64,000 nt of DNA, taken from NCBI GenBank assembly GCA_964343835.1, contig CAYFKR010000002.1:62001-126000 (forward strand). The letters run 5' to 3'. Positions 1 through 7,002 of this stretch are shown in pieces. The position numbers and the translations under genes are program-made. The number at the start of each line of letters is the position of its first letter. Position 1 is the stretch's first letter. The stretch is from CALEMW01 sp964343835 (GTDB taxonomy: Bacteria; Krumholzibacteriota; Krumholzibacteriia; LZORAL124-64-63). The notes beneath the pieces are model-generated. The model was not told the DNA's origin. It searched no databases and saw only the letters and a list, made by a program, of their open reading frames with translations.

Positions 1-2
1 GC

Positions 3-1022
3 AAGGCCCGCGAGGGCGTGGACCGGGCGCGTGAGCAGGTGGCCGCGTTGATGGGCTGCGCGCCGTCCGAGGTGACGTTCACCAGCGGTGGCTCCGAGGC
101 CAACAACCACGCCCTGAAGGGCGCCGCGTGGGCGCGTCGCGACCGCGGCCGGCACCTGGTGACCACGGCGGTGGAGCACCCCGCCACCCTGGCCCCCCTG
201 CGCTGGCTCGAGGCCGAGGGCTGGGAGCTGACGGTGGTGGGCGTGGACGAGTGCGGACGCGTGGACACCGCGGAGTTCGCCGCCGCCCTGCGCGACGACA
301 CCGTGATCGCCAGCGTGATGCACGCCAACAACGAGGTGGGCACCCTGCAGCCCGTGACGGAGATCGCCGCGGTCTGCCGCGAACGGGGCGTGCTGCTGCA
401 CGTGGACGCCGCCCAGTCGGTGAGCAAGGTGCCGGTGCTGCTGGATGAGTTGGGCGCCGACCTGATCTCGGTGGCCGGCCACAAGCTCTATGCGCCGAAG
501 GGCGTGGGCGCGCTGGTCATCCGGGACGGTGTGGAGCTGGAACCGTTGGTGCACGGGGCGTCGCAGGAATCGGGACGGCGGGCCGGGACCGAGAACGTGA
601 TCCTGGCGGTGGGGCTGGGTGCGGCCGCCGAGCTGGCTGCCGCCGACCTGGCTTCGGGCCACGCCGACGAGTTGCGCGGAATGCGCGATCGTCTCCAGGC
701 ACGGCTGCTGGACGAGGCGGCGCCCGCCGTCGCCCACGGCCATCCCGAGCTGCGGCTGCCCAACACCCTGAGCATCTCGTTCCCGGGCCTGATGGCCGGC
801 ACGATCATGGACGCCGTGCCGGGCGTGGCCTGCAGCGCCGGGGCGGCGTGCCACGACGGGCGCACCAAGCCGTCGGCGGTGCTGGACGCCATGGGCGTGG
901 CGCCGGAGGTGGCGGTGGGGACGATCCGATTGTCGCTGGGGCGGTTCTCGCGGGAGGACGAGGTGGAGGCGGCCGCGGGGCTGATCGCAGGGGCGATAGC
1001 CAGGTTGCGCCGCGGGGTGTGA
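3..1022 (+). CDS. Cysteine desulfurase (NifS/IscS family), 5' end missing
   Basis: PLP-dependent enzyme that removes sulfur from cysteine as an enzyme-bound persulfide for Fe-S cluster or thiolation pathways. The reading frame is open to the window edge, and the sequence before the GTG at 18 (KAREG) fits the family, so the true start lies outside. Counted from that GTG, the PLP lysine is K156 in SVAGHKLYAPKG, the aspartate pocket is HVDAAQS near 128-134, and the catalytic cysteine is C278 in SAGAACH, where IscS has SSGSAC. The Cys-loop is short, and ACSAGAAC has an extra cysteine at 272. It converges on the surE-end operon. No scaffold gene is visible here, so NifS, IscS and other subtypes cannot be separated. 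Confidence 0.93.
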   Translation, partial: KAREGVDRAREQVAALMGCAPSEVTFTSGGSEANNHALKGAAWARRDRGRHLVTTAVEHPATLAPLRWLEAEGWELTVVGVDECGRVDTAEFAAALRDDTVIASVMHANNEVGTLQPVTEIAAVCRERGVLLHVDAAQSVSKVPVLLDELGADLISVAGHKLYAPKGVGALVIRDGVELEPLVHGASQESGRRAGTENVILAVGLGAAAELAAADLASGHADELRGMRDRLQARLLDEAAPAVAHGHPELRLPNTLSISFPGLMAGTIMDAVPGVACSAGAACHDGRTKPSAVLDAMGVAPEVAVGTIRLSLGRFSREDEVEAAAGLIAGAIARLRRGV

Positions 1023-1092
1023 TGTTGCACCGCGCTACTACGTAATAGACATATCGACATCGGGTTATGGCTGCGCCACGTGGTGCGCCGTG

Positions 1093-1941
1093 TCAGCGTC
1101 CGGCTCCCCAATCGGGTAGCGCCCCTCCCCGCTCCAGCCGCTCCCCGTCCAGATCCCCCAGCCGCATGGGCGACACCGTGATCCAGCCGTCGCGCTGGAG
1201 GGCCACGTCGGAGCCTTCGGGCTGGTCCCCGTCATCGAACCACCAGCGCTGCTTCCAGACGGTGCGCCCGTCGGTGTCGGTGCCGGCGCGTTCGAAGGCG
1301 TCGAAGAAGACCTGGTTACCGAGGGGCGCCCAGCGCACGCCGCGCACGGCATCGACGGGGCCGTCGGGGAAATTGACGGTGAGGTACTCGCCGGGGGCGA
1401 GGTCGCGCACGGTGTCGGACAGGGTGAAGTCGACGCACCAGCGCGCCATCAGTTCCATCATGGCGTGGTCGTCGGCGTCATAGTTGGAGAAGGCCACCGA
1501 CGGCACGCCGAACTGGGCCCCCAGCCGCGCCGCGCCGATGGTGCCCGACGCGAGGTAGGCGTCGGCCAGGTTGGGTCCCGAGTTCACGCCGCTGACGACG
1601 ATGTCCGGCGGAGCATCTTTCATGATCCCGGTCATGGCCAGCAGCACGCAGTCGCCGGGGAAGCCGTCCACGGCCCAGGCGGTGATGCCGTCGCCCATGT
1701 CACGTGCCTCCACCGCCAGCTCCTGGCGTTGGAATGCCGAGATGTAGTTGGTCGAGCCGCTGCAGTTGCCCATGGGGGCGACCACGACGACCTCGGCGGC
1801 GTCACCGAAGGCCCGGGCAAGGGCGATGATGCCGGGGGAGTCGATGCCGTCGTCGTTGGTGACGAGGATGCGGGGAGCGGCCGATGCAGTGGCCGCGACC
1901 AGGAGTGCGGCGAGGGCAGTGACGAGGGGCCTAGTGGACAT
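1093..1941 (-). CDS. surE: SurE 5'/3'-nucleotidase with N-terminal signal peptide
   Basis: SurE-family phosphatase that dephosphorylates nucleoside monophosphates (family knowledge). The metal-binding motif TNDDGIDSPG is at 28-37 (D30, D31) and the SGVNSGPNLAD / SGTIGAA block follows. Unusually, it is preceded by a hydrophobic stretch, MSTRPLVTALAALLVAATASA, broken here as MSTRPLVTAL + AALLVAATASA, that reads as a cleavable signal peptide. Classical SurE starts almost directly at the NDDG strand and is cytoplasmic. The start at 1941 is chosen because GGAG lies about 9 bases upstream; a GTG at 1956 is an alternative. The frame overlaps the stop of the haem-binding gene by 11 bases. It is the last gene of the nine-gene minus-strand run. 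Periplasmic location is inferred. Confidence 0.9.
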   Translation of the reverse strand: MSTRPLVTALAALLVAATASAAPRILVTNDDGIDSPGIIALARAFGDAAEVVVVAPMGNCSGSTNYISAFQRQELAVEARDMGDGITAWAVDGFPGDCVLLAMTGIMKDAPPDIVVSGVNSGPNLADAYLASGTIGAARLGAQFGVPSVAFSNYDADDHAMMELMARWCVDFTLSDTVRDLAPGEYLTVNFPDGPVDAVRGVRWAPLGNQVFFDAFERAGTDTDGRTVWKQRWWFDDGDQPEGSDVALQRDGWITVSPMRLGDLDGERLERGGALPDWGAGR

Positions 1942-2371
1942 GTCCATCATCTCCACCCTGGGCCTTCGCCCACGCCTTCAACTCATTCATGTCCGCCCCG
2001 GAAACCGCCGCCTCCGGATGCAGCTTCAGATACCCGGCCAACGGCATCTCGCCCTCGGCGATCTCGTCGATGATTTCGCCCACCAGCTTGTCGCGCCAGC
2101 CCTCGGGGTAGTTGCCCCACTCGGAGAAGTTCAGGTTCATGCGGCCCTTTTCCACGTGGCCCTCGATCACGTAGGAGAATCCGGGCAGGTGCGAGTACCA
2201 GGGCCAGTCCGTGCGGTTGGAGTGGCAGTCGAAGCAGGCGCGTTCGAGGATCGCGGTCACCTCGGCGGGGGCCTCCAGGGGCGCGCCCTCGGGCGGGTTG
2301 TCGCGACCGGGGCCGGCGAGGCGGAGGGCGATGAGGGCGAGGACGAAGACGAGGATGACCCAGCGCTTCAT
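1931..2371 (-). CDS. Small haem-binding domain protein (Haem_bd type)
   Basis: A 146-residue exported or membrane-anchored protein. The N-terminal hydrophobic segment (about residues 4-18) is followed by one c-type haem motif, CFDCH at 46-50, embedded in the family signature CHSNRTDWPWYSHLPG. A conserved GRMNLNFSEW block comes next. This matches the short Haem_bd family, which carries one haem and is often found near oxidoreductases or sensors; its exact role is not established. It sits 25 bases downstream of the PAS histidine kinase and overlaps surE, so it is translated from the same message. In this setting it could serve as a redox input to the neighbouring kinase or as an electron carrier; neither is shown by the sequence. 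Confidence 0.82.
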   Translation of the reverse strand: MKRWVILVFVLALIALRLAGPGRDNPPEGAPLEAPAEVTAILERACFDCHSNRTDWPWYSHLPGFSYVIEGHVEKGRMNLNFSEWGNYPEGWRDKLVGEIIDEIAEGEMPLAGYLKLHPEAAVSGADMNELKAWAKAQGGDDGHVH

Positions 2372-2396
2372 GAAGCGGTTCCTTCCGGATGACGGT

Positions 2397-4379
2397 TCAA
2401 CTCTGATCCACAGGCAGCACGATCGAGAACACCGACCCCACCCCCACCTCGCTCTCCACCGCGACCTCTCCCCCGTGCTTCCGCGCCGTCTGGTCCACGG
2501 CCGTCAGGCCCCAGCCCATGCGGACGCGGTCGCCGGTGGTGGTGAAGGTGGGATCGAAGAGGCGGTCGAGGTCCGACGGGGCGATGCCGCGGCCGGTGTC
2601 GGCCACGGCGATGCGGACGCGGTCATCGTGGAGGGCGGTGGAGACGGTCACGACGCCCTCGCCGTCGATGGCGCGAGCGGCGTTGCTCAGCAGGTTCAGG
2701 ATCGCCTGGTTCAGCTCGGCGGGCCAGCACACGATCTCGGGCACGTCGCCGTACTCGCGGACCACGCGGATGCGCTCGCCATACTCGGGGCGCACCACCA
2801 TCAGGGCGCTCTCGATGCCCTGGACCAGGTCCACGCGCTGGAGGTCGGCCTCGTCGAGGTGGGTGAAGCTCTTCAGGGCTCCCACGAGCTCGCCCACGCG
2901 TGCGGCGGCGTCGGCGGCGTTGGCGCGGCCTTCGGAGAGAGCGCGCAGGGCCTTGTCGACGCGCGGGTCCTCGCGCACGACGCGCAGGCACTCCACCTCG
3001 GCCAGCAGGCCGTCGAGCTTGCCCTCGGCCCGGGCCATGATGTCGGTGGAAGCGCGCAGGGCGCCGATGGGGTTGTTGAGCTCGTGGGCCAGGCCGGCGG
3101 CCATCTGACCCAGGCTGGCCTGCTTCTCGGTCTGGATGAGGCGGCCCTGGGCGGTGCGCAGGTCGGCGATGGCCTGCTCCAGTTCCACCGTTCGCTCCAC
3201 GAGCTGCTCCTCGGCCAGCTTGCGGGTTCGGATGTCGACGATGGTGCCGATCATGCGCAGCGGTTCACCGGCATCGTTGCGGGCGACGACCTTGCCGCGC
3301 TGGTGGACCCAGCACCACGAGCCGTCGCGGTGGCGCATGCGGATCTCCACGTCGTAGGGGAAGCCGTGGGCCAGGTGGGCCTCGAAGGCCTGCTCGGCGT
3401 GGGCGCCGTCCTCGGGATGGAACAGGCGGAACTGATCCTCCATGTTGCGCGGCAGCTCGTCGGGGCCGTAGCCCAGGATCTCGGCGAAGCGGGCGCTGGC
3501 GTAGGTGTCGCCGGTGGTCAGGTCGCAGTCCCAGAGGCCGTCGTTGGCGGCGTCCAGGGCCATGGACAGGCGCTCCTCGCTTTCGCGCAGGGCGGCCTCG
3601 GCCTCGGAGCGGCGGGCGAACTCGTCGGCGAGGCTGGTGCGCATGGTGCGGAAGGCGTCGGCGAGGCGGCCGAGGTCGTCGTCGGCGCGGTAGTCCAGGG
3701 GGGTGTCCATGTCGCCGCGGGCGACGTCCTCGCTCACCATGCGCAGGCGACGCACCGGGCGCACGATGGACACGCTCGCGATGAGCGACAGGCCGAACAT
3801 CAGCACCAGGCACACGACCACGGCGGCCGAGATCAGGCGGCGCGTCTCCTCGGCGCGGCGGCTGGCTTCGTCCAGGCGGGCCTGCATGTCGGTGCGGACG
3901 CCCTCGGCCACGCCGTGCACGCCGGTGAGCAGGCGTTCGTGGCGGCGGTGCATGACCGCGAGGTTGGCGTAGACCTCGTCGGGGACGTCGATGCCGCTGT
4001 CGATGAGCTGGGCGGTGGCCAGGCGGGCCACGGCGAAGTAGTCGTCGCAGAGGGCGCCAAGGGTGTCGAACTGGGCGGCCGCCACGCCGGGCACCACGCG
4101 CACGTCGTCGAGCACCTCGTGGAAGCGGTCGCGGAGCAGGGCGGCCTCGTCGATCATCTCGGGATCGGCGGCGGTCATGGCGCTCTGCAGGGTGGCGGGA
4201 ATGCGCTCGGCGAGCAGCTCCAGCTCCTGGCCGTGCTCCACCATCACGTAGAACTGGTCGCGGATGCGGTCGGTGAGGCGCTCGCTGGCGGTGGTGCCGC
4301 GCCAGCCCAGCCAGAAGACGGCGCCGAAGGCGAGGGCCGCCAGCAGGGGGGTGAGCATGATCTTGTGGGTGAACTTCAT
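2397..4379 (-). CDS. Membrane sensor histidine kinase (HAMP-PAS-HisKA-HATPase)
   Basis: 660-residue sensor kinase. Two membrane segments (about 8-26 and 184-206) flank a helical periplasmic sensor region of roughly 155 residues. A HAMP domain (about 205-258), a PAS domain (about 270-388, with the GYGPDELP and RMRHRDGSW blocks typical of PAS_3), a coiled linker, a HisKA box with phospho-acceptor H432 in GLAHELNNPIGA, and an HATPase with N-box LLSNAARAI and G-box ADTGRGIAP follow. It lies 10 bases after the PstS-like protein gene, so that periplasmic protein is a plausible partner of the sensor region. The receiver-only regulator upstream in the same operon is a likely phosphate acceptor. The signal is unknown. 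Confidence 0.93.
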   Translation of the reverse strand: MKFTHKIMLTPLLAALAFGAVFWLGWRGTTASERLTDRIRDQFYVMVEHGQELELLAERIPATLQSAMTAADPEMIDEAALLRDRFHEVLDDVRVVPGVAAAQFDTLGALCDDYFAVARLATAQLIDSGIDVPDEVYANLAVMHRRHERLLTGVHGVAEGVRTDMQARLDEASRRAEETRRLISAAVVVCLVLMFGLSLIASVSIVRPVRRLRMVSEDVARGDMDTPLDYRADDDLGRLADAFRTMRTSLADEFARRSEAEAALRESEERLSMALDAANDGLWDCDLTTGDTYASARFAEILGYGPDELPRNMEDQFRLFHPEDGAHAEQAFEAHLAHGFPYDVEIRMRHRDGSWCWVHQRGKVVARNDAGEPLRMIGTIVDIRTRKLAEEQLVERTVELEQAIADLRTAQGRLIQTEKQASLGQMAAGLAHELNNPIGALRASTDIMARAEGKLDGLLAEVECLRVVREDPRVDKALRALSEGRANAADAAARVGELVGALKSFTHLDEADLQRVDLVQGIESALMVVRPEYGERIRVVREYGDVPEIVCWPAELNQAILNLLSNAARAIDGEGVVTVSTALHDDRVRIAVADTGRGIAPSDLDRLFDPTFTTTGDRVRMGWGLTAVDQTARKHGGEVAVESEVGVGSVFSIVLPVDQS

Positions 4380-4389
4380 GGGTCCCCCG

Positions 4390-4803
4390 CTAGTCGTCGA
4401 TCAGCAGCACGCGCACGCCGTCGCCACCACCTGCACTCGACGCGTACCCCACGGCCCCCGGCGTCCTCGACACGTAGAACAGCAGCTCATCCTCCGTCTC
4501 GAACGACCTCGGCGGCACGCCGCGTCCCGTGAAAACCGCCTGCTTCCAGTAGGTCACGAAGCGGGCCACCGGCCGGTCCAGCATCTCCTCCACGAATTCC
4601 TCGTGGAGCGGGCCGTCCTTCAGCATGACCGGCACGATGGGGGTCTCGTCGTCCCAGCGGGTCTTCTTGCCCAGGAAGATGCGCTCGAGGGTGCGCTCCT
4701 CGATCTCCGCCTCGGACACGTCGGGGTGCACGACCACCAGCACCTCGGCACGGGCGGCGCCGGAGGCGGTCAACAGGAGCAGCGCGATCAGCAGGATCTT
4801 CAC
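4390..4803 (-). CDS. Short PstS-like periplasmic binding protein
   Basis: 137-residue secreted protein of the short 'phosphate ABC transporter substrate-binding-like' family. A signal peptide (about residues 1-19, ending ASGAARA) precedes LVVVHPDVSEAEI, the IFLGKKTRWDD block and the C-terminal TPGAVGYAS motif that in PstS-type proteins borders the ligand pocket. It is half the size of a true PstS and no ABC permease or ATPase is nearby. The GTG start at 4803 has a strong AGGAGG just upstream. It lies 8 bases after the porin and 10 bases before the PAS kinase. That spacing suggests a ligand-binding accessory to the porin or the sensor rather than part of an ABC importer. Ligand specificity is not visible. 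Confidence 0.85.
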   Translation of the reverse strand: MKILLIALLLLTASGAARAEVLVVVHPDVSEAEIEERTLERIFLGKKTRWDDETPIVPVMLKDGPLHEEFVEEMLDRPVARFVTYWKQAVFTGRGVPPRSFETEDELLFYVSRTPGAVGYASSAGGGDGVRVLLIDD

Positions 4804-4811
4804 GCGGCCTC

Positions 4812-6077
4812 CTAGAAGTGCACCGTGGCCTTGGCGGCCAGGAAGGACCACCAGCGCTCGAAGGCGTCGGGGTCGTTCTCGTCGTTGTGGGCCAGGCTCA
4901 GCAGGCCCATGCCGTCGATCAGGTGGTACTCGAACTTCAGGATCAGGTGGTCGACCGGATCGACGCGCAGGGCCAGGCAGTAATCGTTCTGCCAGCCCAC
5001 GTAGTCGGGCAGGCCGAGGCGATCCCAGCGGTCGCCGCCTGGGTCCTCGCGGTCGCGCAGGAAGCGCGAGTAGTAGGTGGTGATGGTCGAGCGGGGCGAC
5101 ATGGCCAGGGACGCCTGGCCGTAGAAGCCCTCGGACGTGACGCCCTCCACGCGCTCCTGGTGGTACTCGGCGGTCAGGACCACGCGGTCTCCCGTCCACT
5201 CGCCGGACAGGACGGTGATCTCGCCGGTGCCCGTGCTGCCGCCGTGGAGATACTGCGTCGAGTGGACGGTTTCCCCGGCGATGTCGCGGGTCACGTCGAA
5301 GCGCATCATCGTGTCCACGGAATAATGGGCGTCGAGCAGGCTCACGCCGAGGCGCAGGCCCGATACAGGGCAGTTCCAGAACAGGCTGCCGCCATAGAGC
5401 CACTGGAAGCGGACCTTGGGGTCGTCGATGCCGGAGAAGGCATAGACCATGGAGCCGTCGTCGGATCCGTTCAACTGCTGCGCCACCTCCGAACCGGCCT
5501 CCGTCATGATGTCGTACCAGAAACCCGCGCTCGGATCCGGCACGTTCAGGGTGCCGGCGTAGAGCTGGTAGTCGATGCCGCCGCCCTCGTCCAGGGGGAT
5601 GTTGCCGTACACGCCGGCGCCCTCCACGCCCATGATGAAGTCGCGGTGGGCCTCGTTGTACACGCTCTGGGGCAGCAACACGGTGGGGCGGAGCATGTCC
5701 ACGTCGCGGCCGGAGCCGTGGAGGCCCTGGGGCGTCTTGAACTTGCCGACGAGGAAGCCCATGTAGTCCTGCCACTGGTAGTCGGCGTAGGCCCAGTCCA
5801 CCCAGACGTGGTTGTTGCCGATCTCGCCGAAGTCGCGGGCCAGGAACTGCATGCCCACGCGCAGGTGCTCGCCGGGGCGGGTCATGACGCTGAGGGCCGC
5901 CTCGTGGTACTCGGAGGAGCCGTCGCGGGAGTCGGTGACCAGGTAGTTGTTGTGGCTGGTGTTGATGTAGCCCTGGCTGACGAAGCCGCCGAAGTAGAGG
6001 TCGTCGAGGGTCGCGGCGCCCGCCCATGCGGCGGTCGCGACGGCGATGATGGCGATGGCGGTGGCTCGGAGCATCAT
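4812..6077 (-). CDS. Outer-membrane beta-barrel porin-like protein
   Basis: 421 residues with a signal peptide (cleavage near residue 20-22, after AWAGA) and a mature part rich in alternating aromatic and polar strands, such as VWVDWAYADYQW and TTYYSRFLRDRE. It ends in phenylalanine (KATVHF), the usual signal for BAM-dependent barrel assembly. The strand pattern and the 'GKFKTPQGL' block resemble phosphate-selective and related porins, but the family assignment is only by pattern. It sits between the response regulator (19 bases upstream) and the PstS-like gene (8 bases downstream). A porin plus small PstS-like protein plus sensor kinase suggests outer-membrane entry of an anionic solute. The alternative start is the second Met at 6074. 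Confidence 0.8.
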   Translation of the reverse strand: MMLRATAIAIIAVATAAWAGAATLDDLYFGGFVSQGYINTSHNNYLVTDSRDGSSEYHEAALSVMTRPGEHLRVGMQFLARDFGEIGNNHVWVDWAYADYQWQDYMGFLVGKFKTPQGLHGSGRDVDMLRPTVLLPQSVYNEAHRDFIMGVEGAGVYGNIPLDEGGGIDYQLYAGTLNVPDPSAGFWYDIMTEAGSEVAQQLNGSDDGSMVYAFSGIDDPKVRFQWLYGGSLFWNCPVSGLRLGVSLLDAHYSVDTMMRFDVTRDIAGETVHSTQYLHGGSTGTGEITVLSGEWTGDRVVLTAEYHQERVEGVTSEGFYGQASLAMSPRSTITTYYSRFLRDREDPGGDRWDRLGLPDYVGWQNDYCLALRVDPVDHLILKFEYHLIDGMGLLSLAHNDENDPDAFERWWSFLAAKATVHF

Positions 6078-6096
6078 GCCTCCCGTCGGGGCCGGA

Positions 6097-6573
6097 TCAC
6101 AGGAACGTGCGCAGGATGTCGTCCTGCAGTCCCTGCAGCTGGCCGTAGGCGTCGTTGATCTCGGTGATCTTGCTCTCCAGCGTCTGCATCAGGCGGCGAC
6201 GCTCCAGGGCGTTGCGCAGCACCAGCAGCAGGTTGTCGTTGTCCCAGGGTTTTTCGATGTACTGGAACAGGCCCACCTCGTTGATGGCGCGGATGGCGTT
6301 CTCCTTGTCGGCGTAGCCGGTCAGGAGGATGCGCGGGGCGTGGGGCCGCAGCTCCTTCATGCGCGCCAGCAGGGTGATGCCGTCCATGCCGGGCATCAGG
6401 TAGTCCGAAACCACGACGTCCACGTCCTCGGCTTCGGCGTGGGCCGCGGCCTCTTCCGGGGAGAGGAAGGTGCGCACGTCGTAGTCGGTTTCCAGTTCCA
6501 GGAACGCGCGCAGGCTGGTGAGGATCATCTCCTCGTCGTCCACCAGCACGATCCTCGCGGTCGCATCGGTCAT
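6097..6573 (-). CDS. Receiver-domain response regulator with C-terminal coiled coil
   Basis: 158 residues. The receiver domain carries the acidic pair VDDEE (D12, D13), the phospho-acceptor D57 in VVVSDYLMPGMDG, T85 in LLTGYAD and K108 in IEKPW. No DNA-binding or enzymatic output domain follows, only a helical tail (about 112-150, ERRRLMQTLESKITEINDAYGQ) that looks like a coiled coil. The receiver is close to those of RpfG-type regulators, whose HD-GYP part is missing here. The ATG overlaps the stop of the cyclic-nucleotide-binding gene by four bases (ATGA). Two histidine kinases in the same operon are candidate donors; output probably works by protein-protein contact. Confidence 0.93.
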   Translation of the reverse strand: MTDATARIVLVDDEEMILTSLRAFLELETDYDVRTFLSPEEAAAHAEAEDVDVVVSDYLMPGMDGITLLARMKELRPHAPRILLTGYADKENAIRAINEVGLFQYIEKPWDNDNLLLVLRNALERRRLMQTLESKITEINDAYGQLQGLQDDILRTFL

Positions 6574-7001
6574 GAACCGTCGCCTCCTCGGCCGGCCAGC
6601 CCGCGCAGGCGGCGGGCCACCGTCCGGATGACGCCCTGGGCCACTTCCACGTGGTCGGCCAGGATGTCGGTGAAGTCCTCGCGGTCGATCCGCAGCAGGG
6701 TCGAGTCCTCCAGGGCCGCGGCGTCGGCGATGCGCGGCACGTGGTCGAACAGGGCCCAGGTGCCGAAGGCGTCGCCGGGGGCGGCCTCGCCCAGGCGGCG
6801 GTCGTCGCTGGACAGGGCCACGCGGCCCTCGAGCACCAGGTACATGGCGTCGGACGGATCGCCGCGGCGGTAGAGCACGTCGTCGGCCAGCACGCGCCGT
6901 TCCTCGGCGATGGCAGCCAGGTTGGCCAGGTGGTCCCCGGGCACGTCGGCGAACACGTCGACGCCCTGCAGCAGGATCACCTTTTCGAGCACCGTCAGCA
7001 T
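6570..7001 (-). CDS. Stand-alone cyclic-nucleotide-binding domain protein
   Basis: 143-residue protein that consists of a single cNMP-binding (cap-family) beta-roll: VDVFADVPGDHL, the YRRGDPSDAMYLVLEGRVAL stretch and the phosphate-cassette region GDAFGTWALFDHVPR. There is no helix-turn-helix, so it is not a Crp/Fnr transcription factor. The cassette lacks a clear Arg-Ser/Thr pair that binds cAMP, so a ligand cannot be assumed. Its ATG begins one base after the stop of the transporter-HEAT gene. In some related proteins the transporter, HEAT repeats and a cNMP domain are one polypeptide (recalled, not checked), so this could be the split-off third part of such a protein. Confidence 0.88.
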   Translation of the reverse strand: MLTVLEKVILLQGVDVFADVPGDHLANLAAIAEERRVLADDVLYRRGDPSDAMYLVLEGRVALSSDDRRLGEAAPGDAFGTWALFDHVPRIADAAALEDSTLLRIDREDFTDILADHVEVAQGVIRTVARRLRGLAGRGGDGS

Positions 7002-7002
7002 C

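Noticed and set aside
2211..4532. A 773-codon open frame on the plus strand
   Set aside because: It is antisense to the PAS histidine kinase and the PstS-like gene, has biased composition and no domain.
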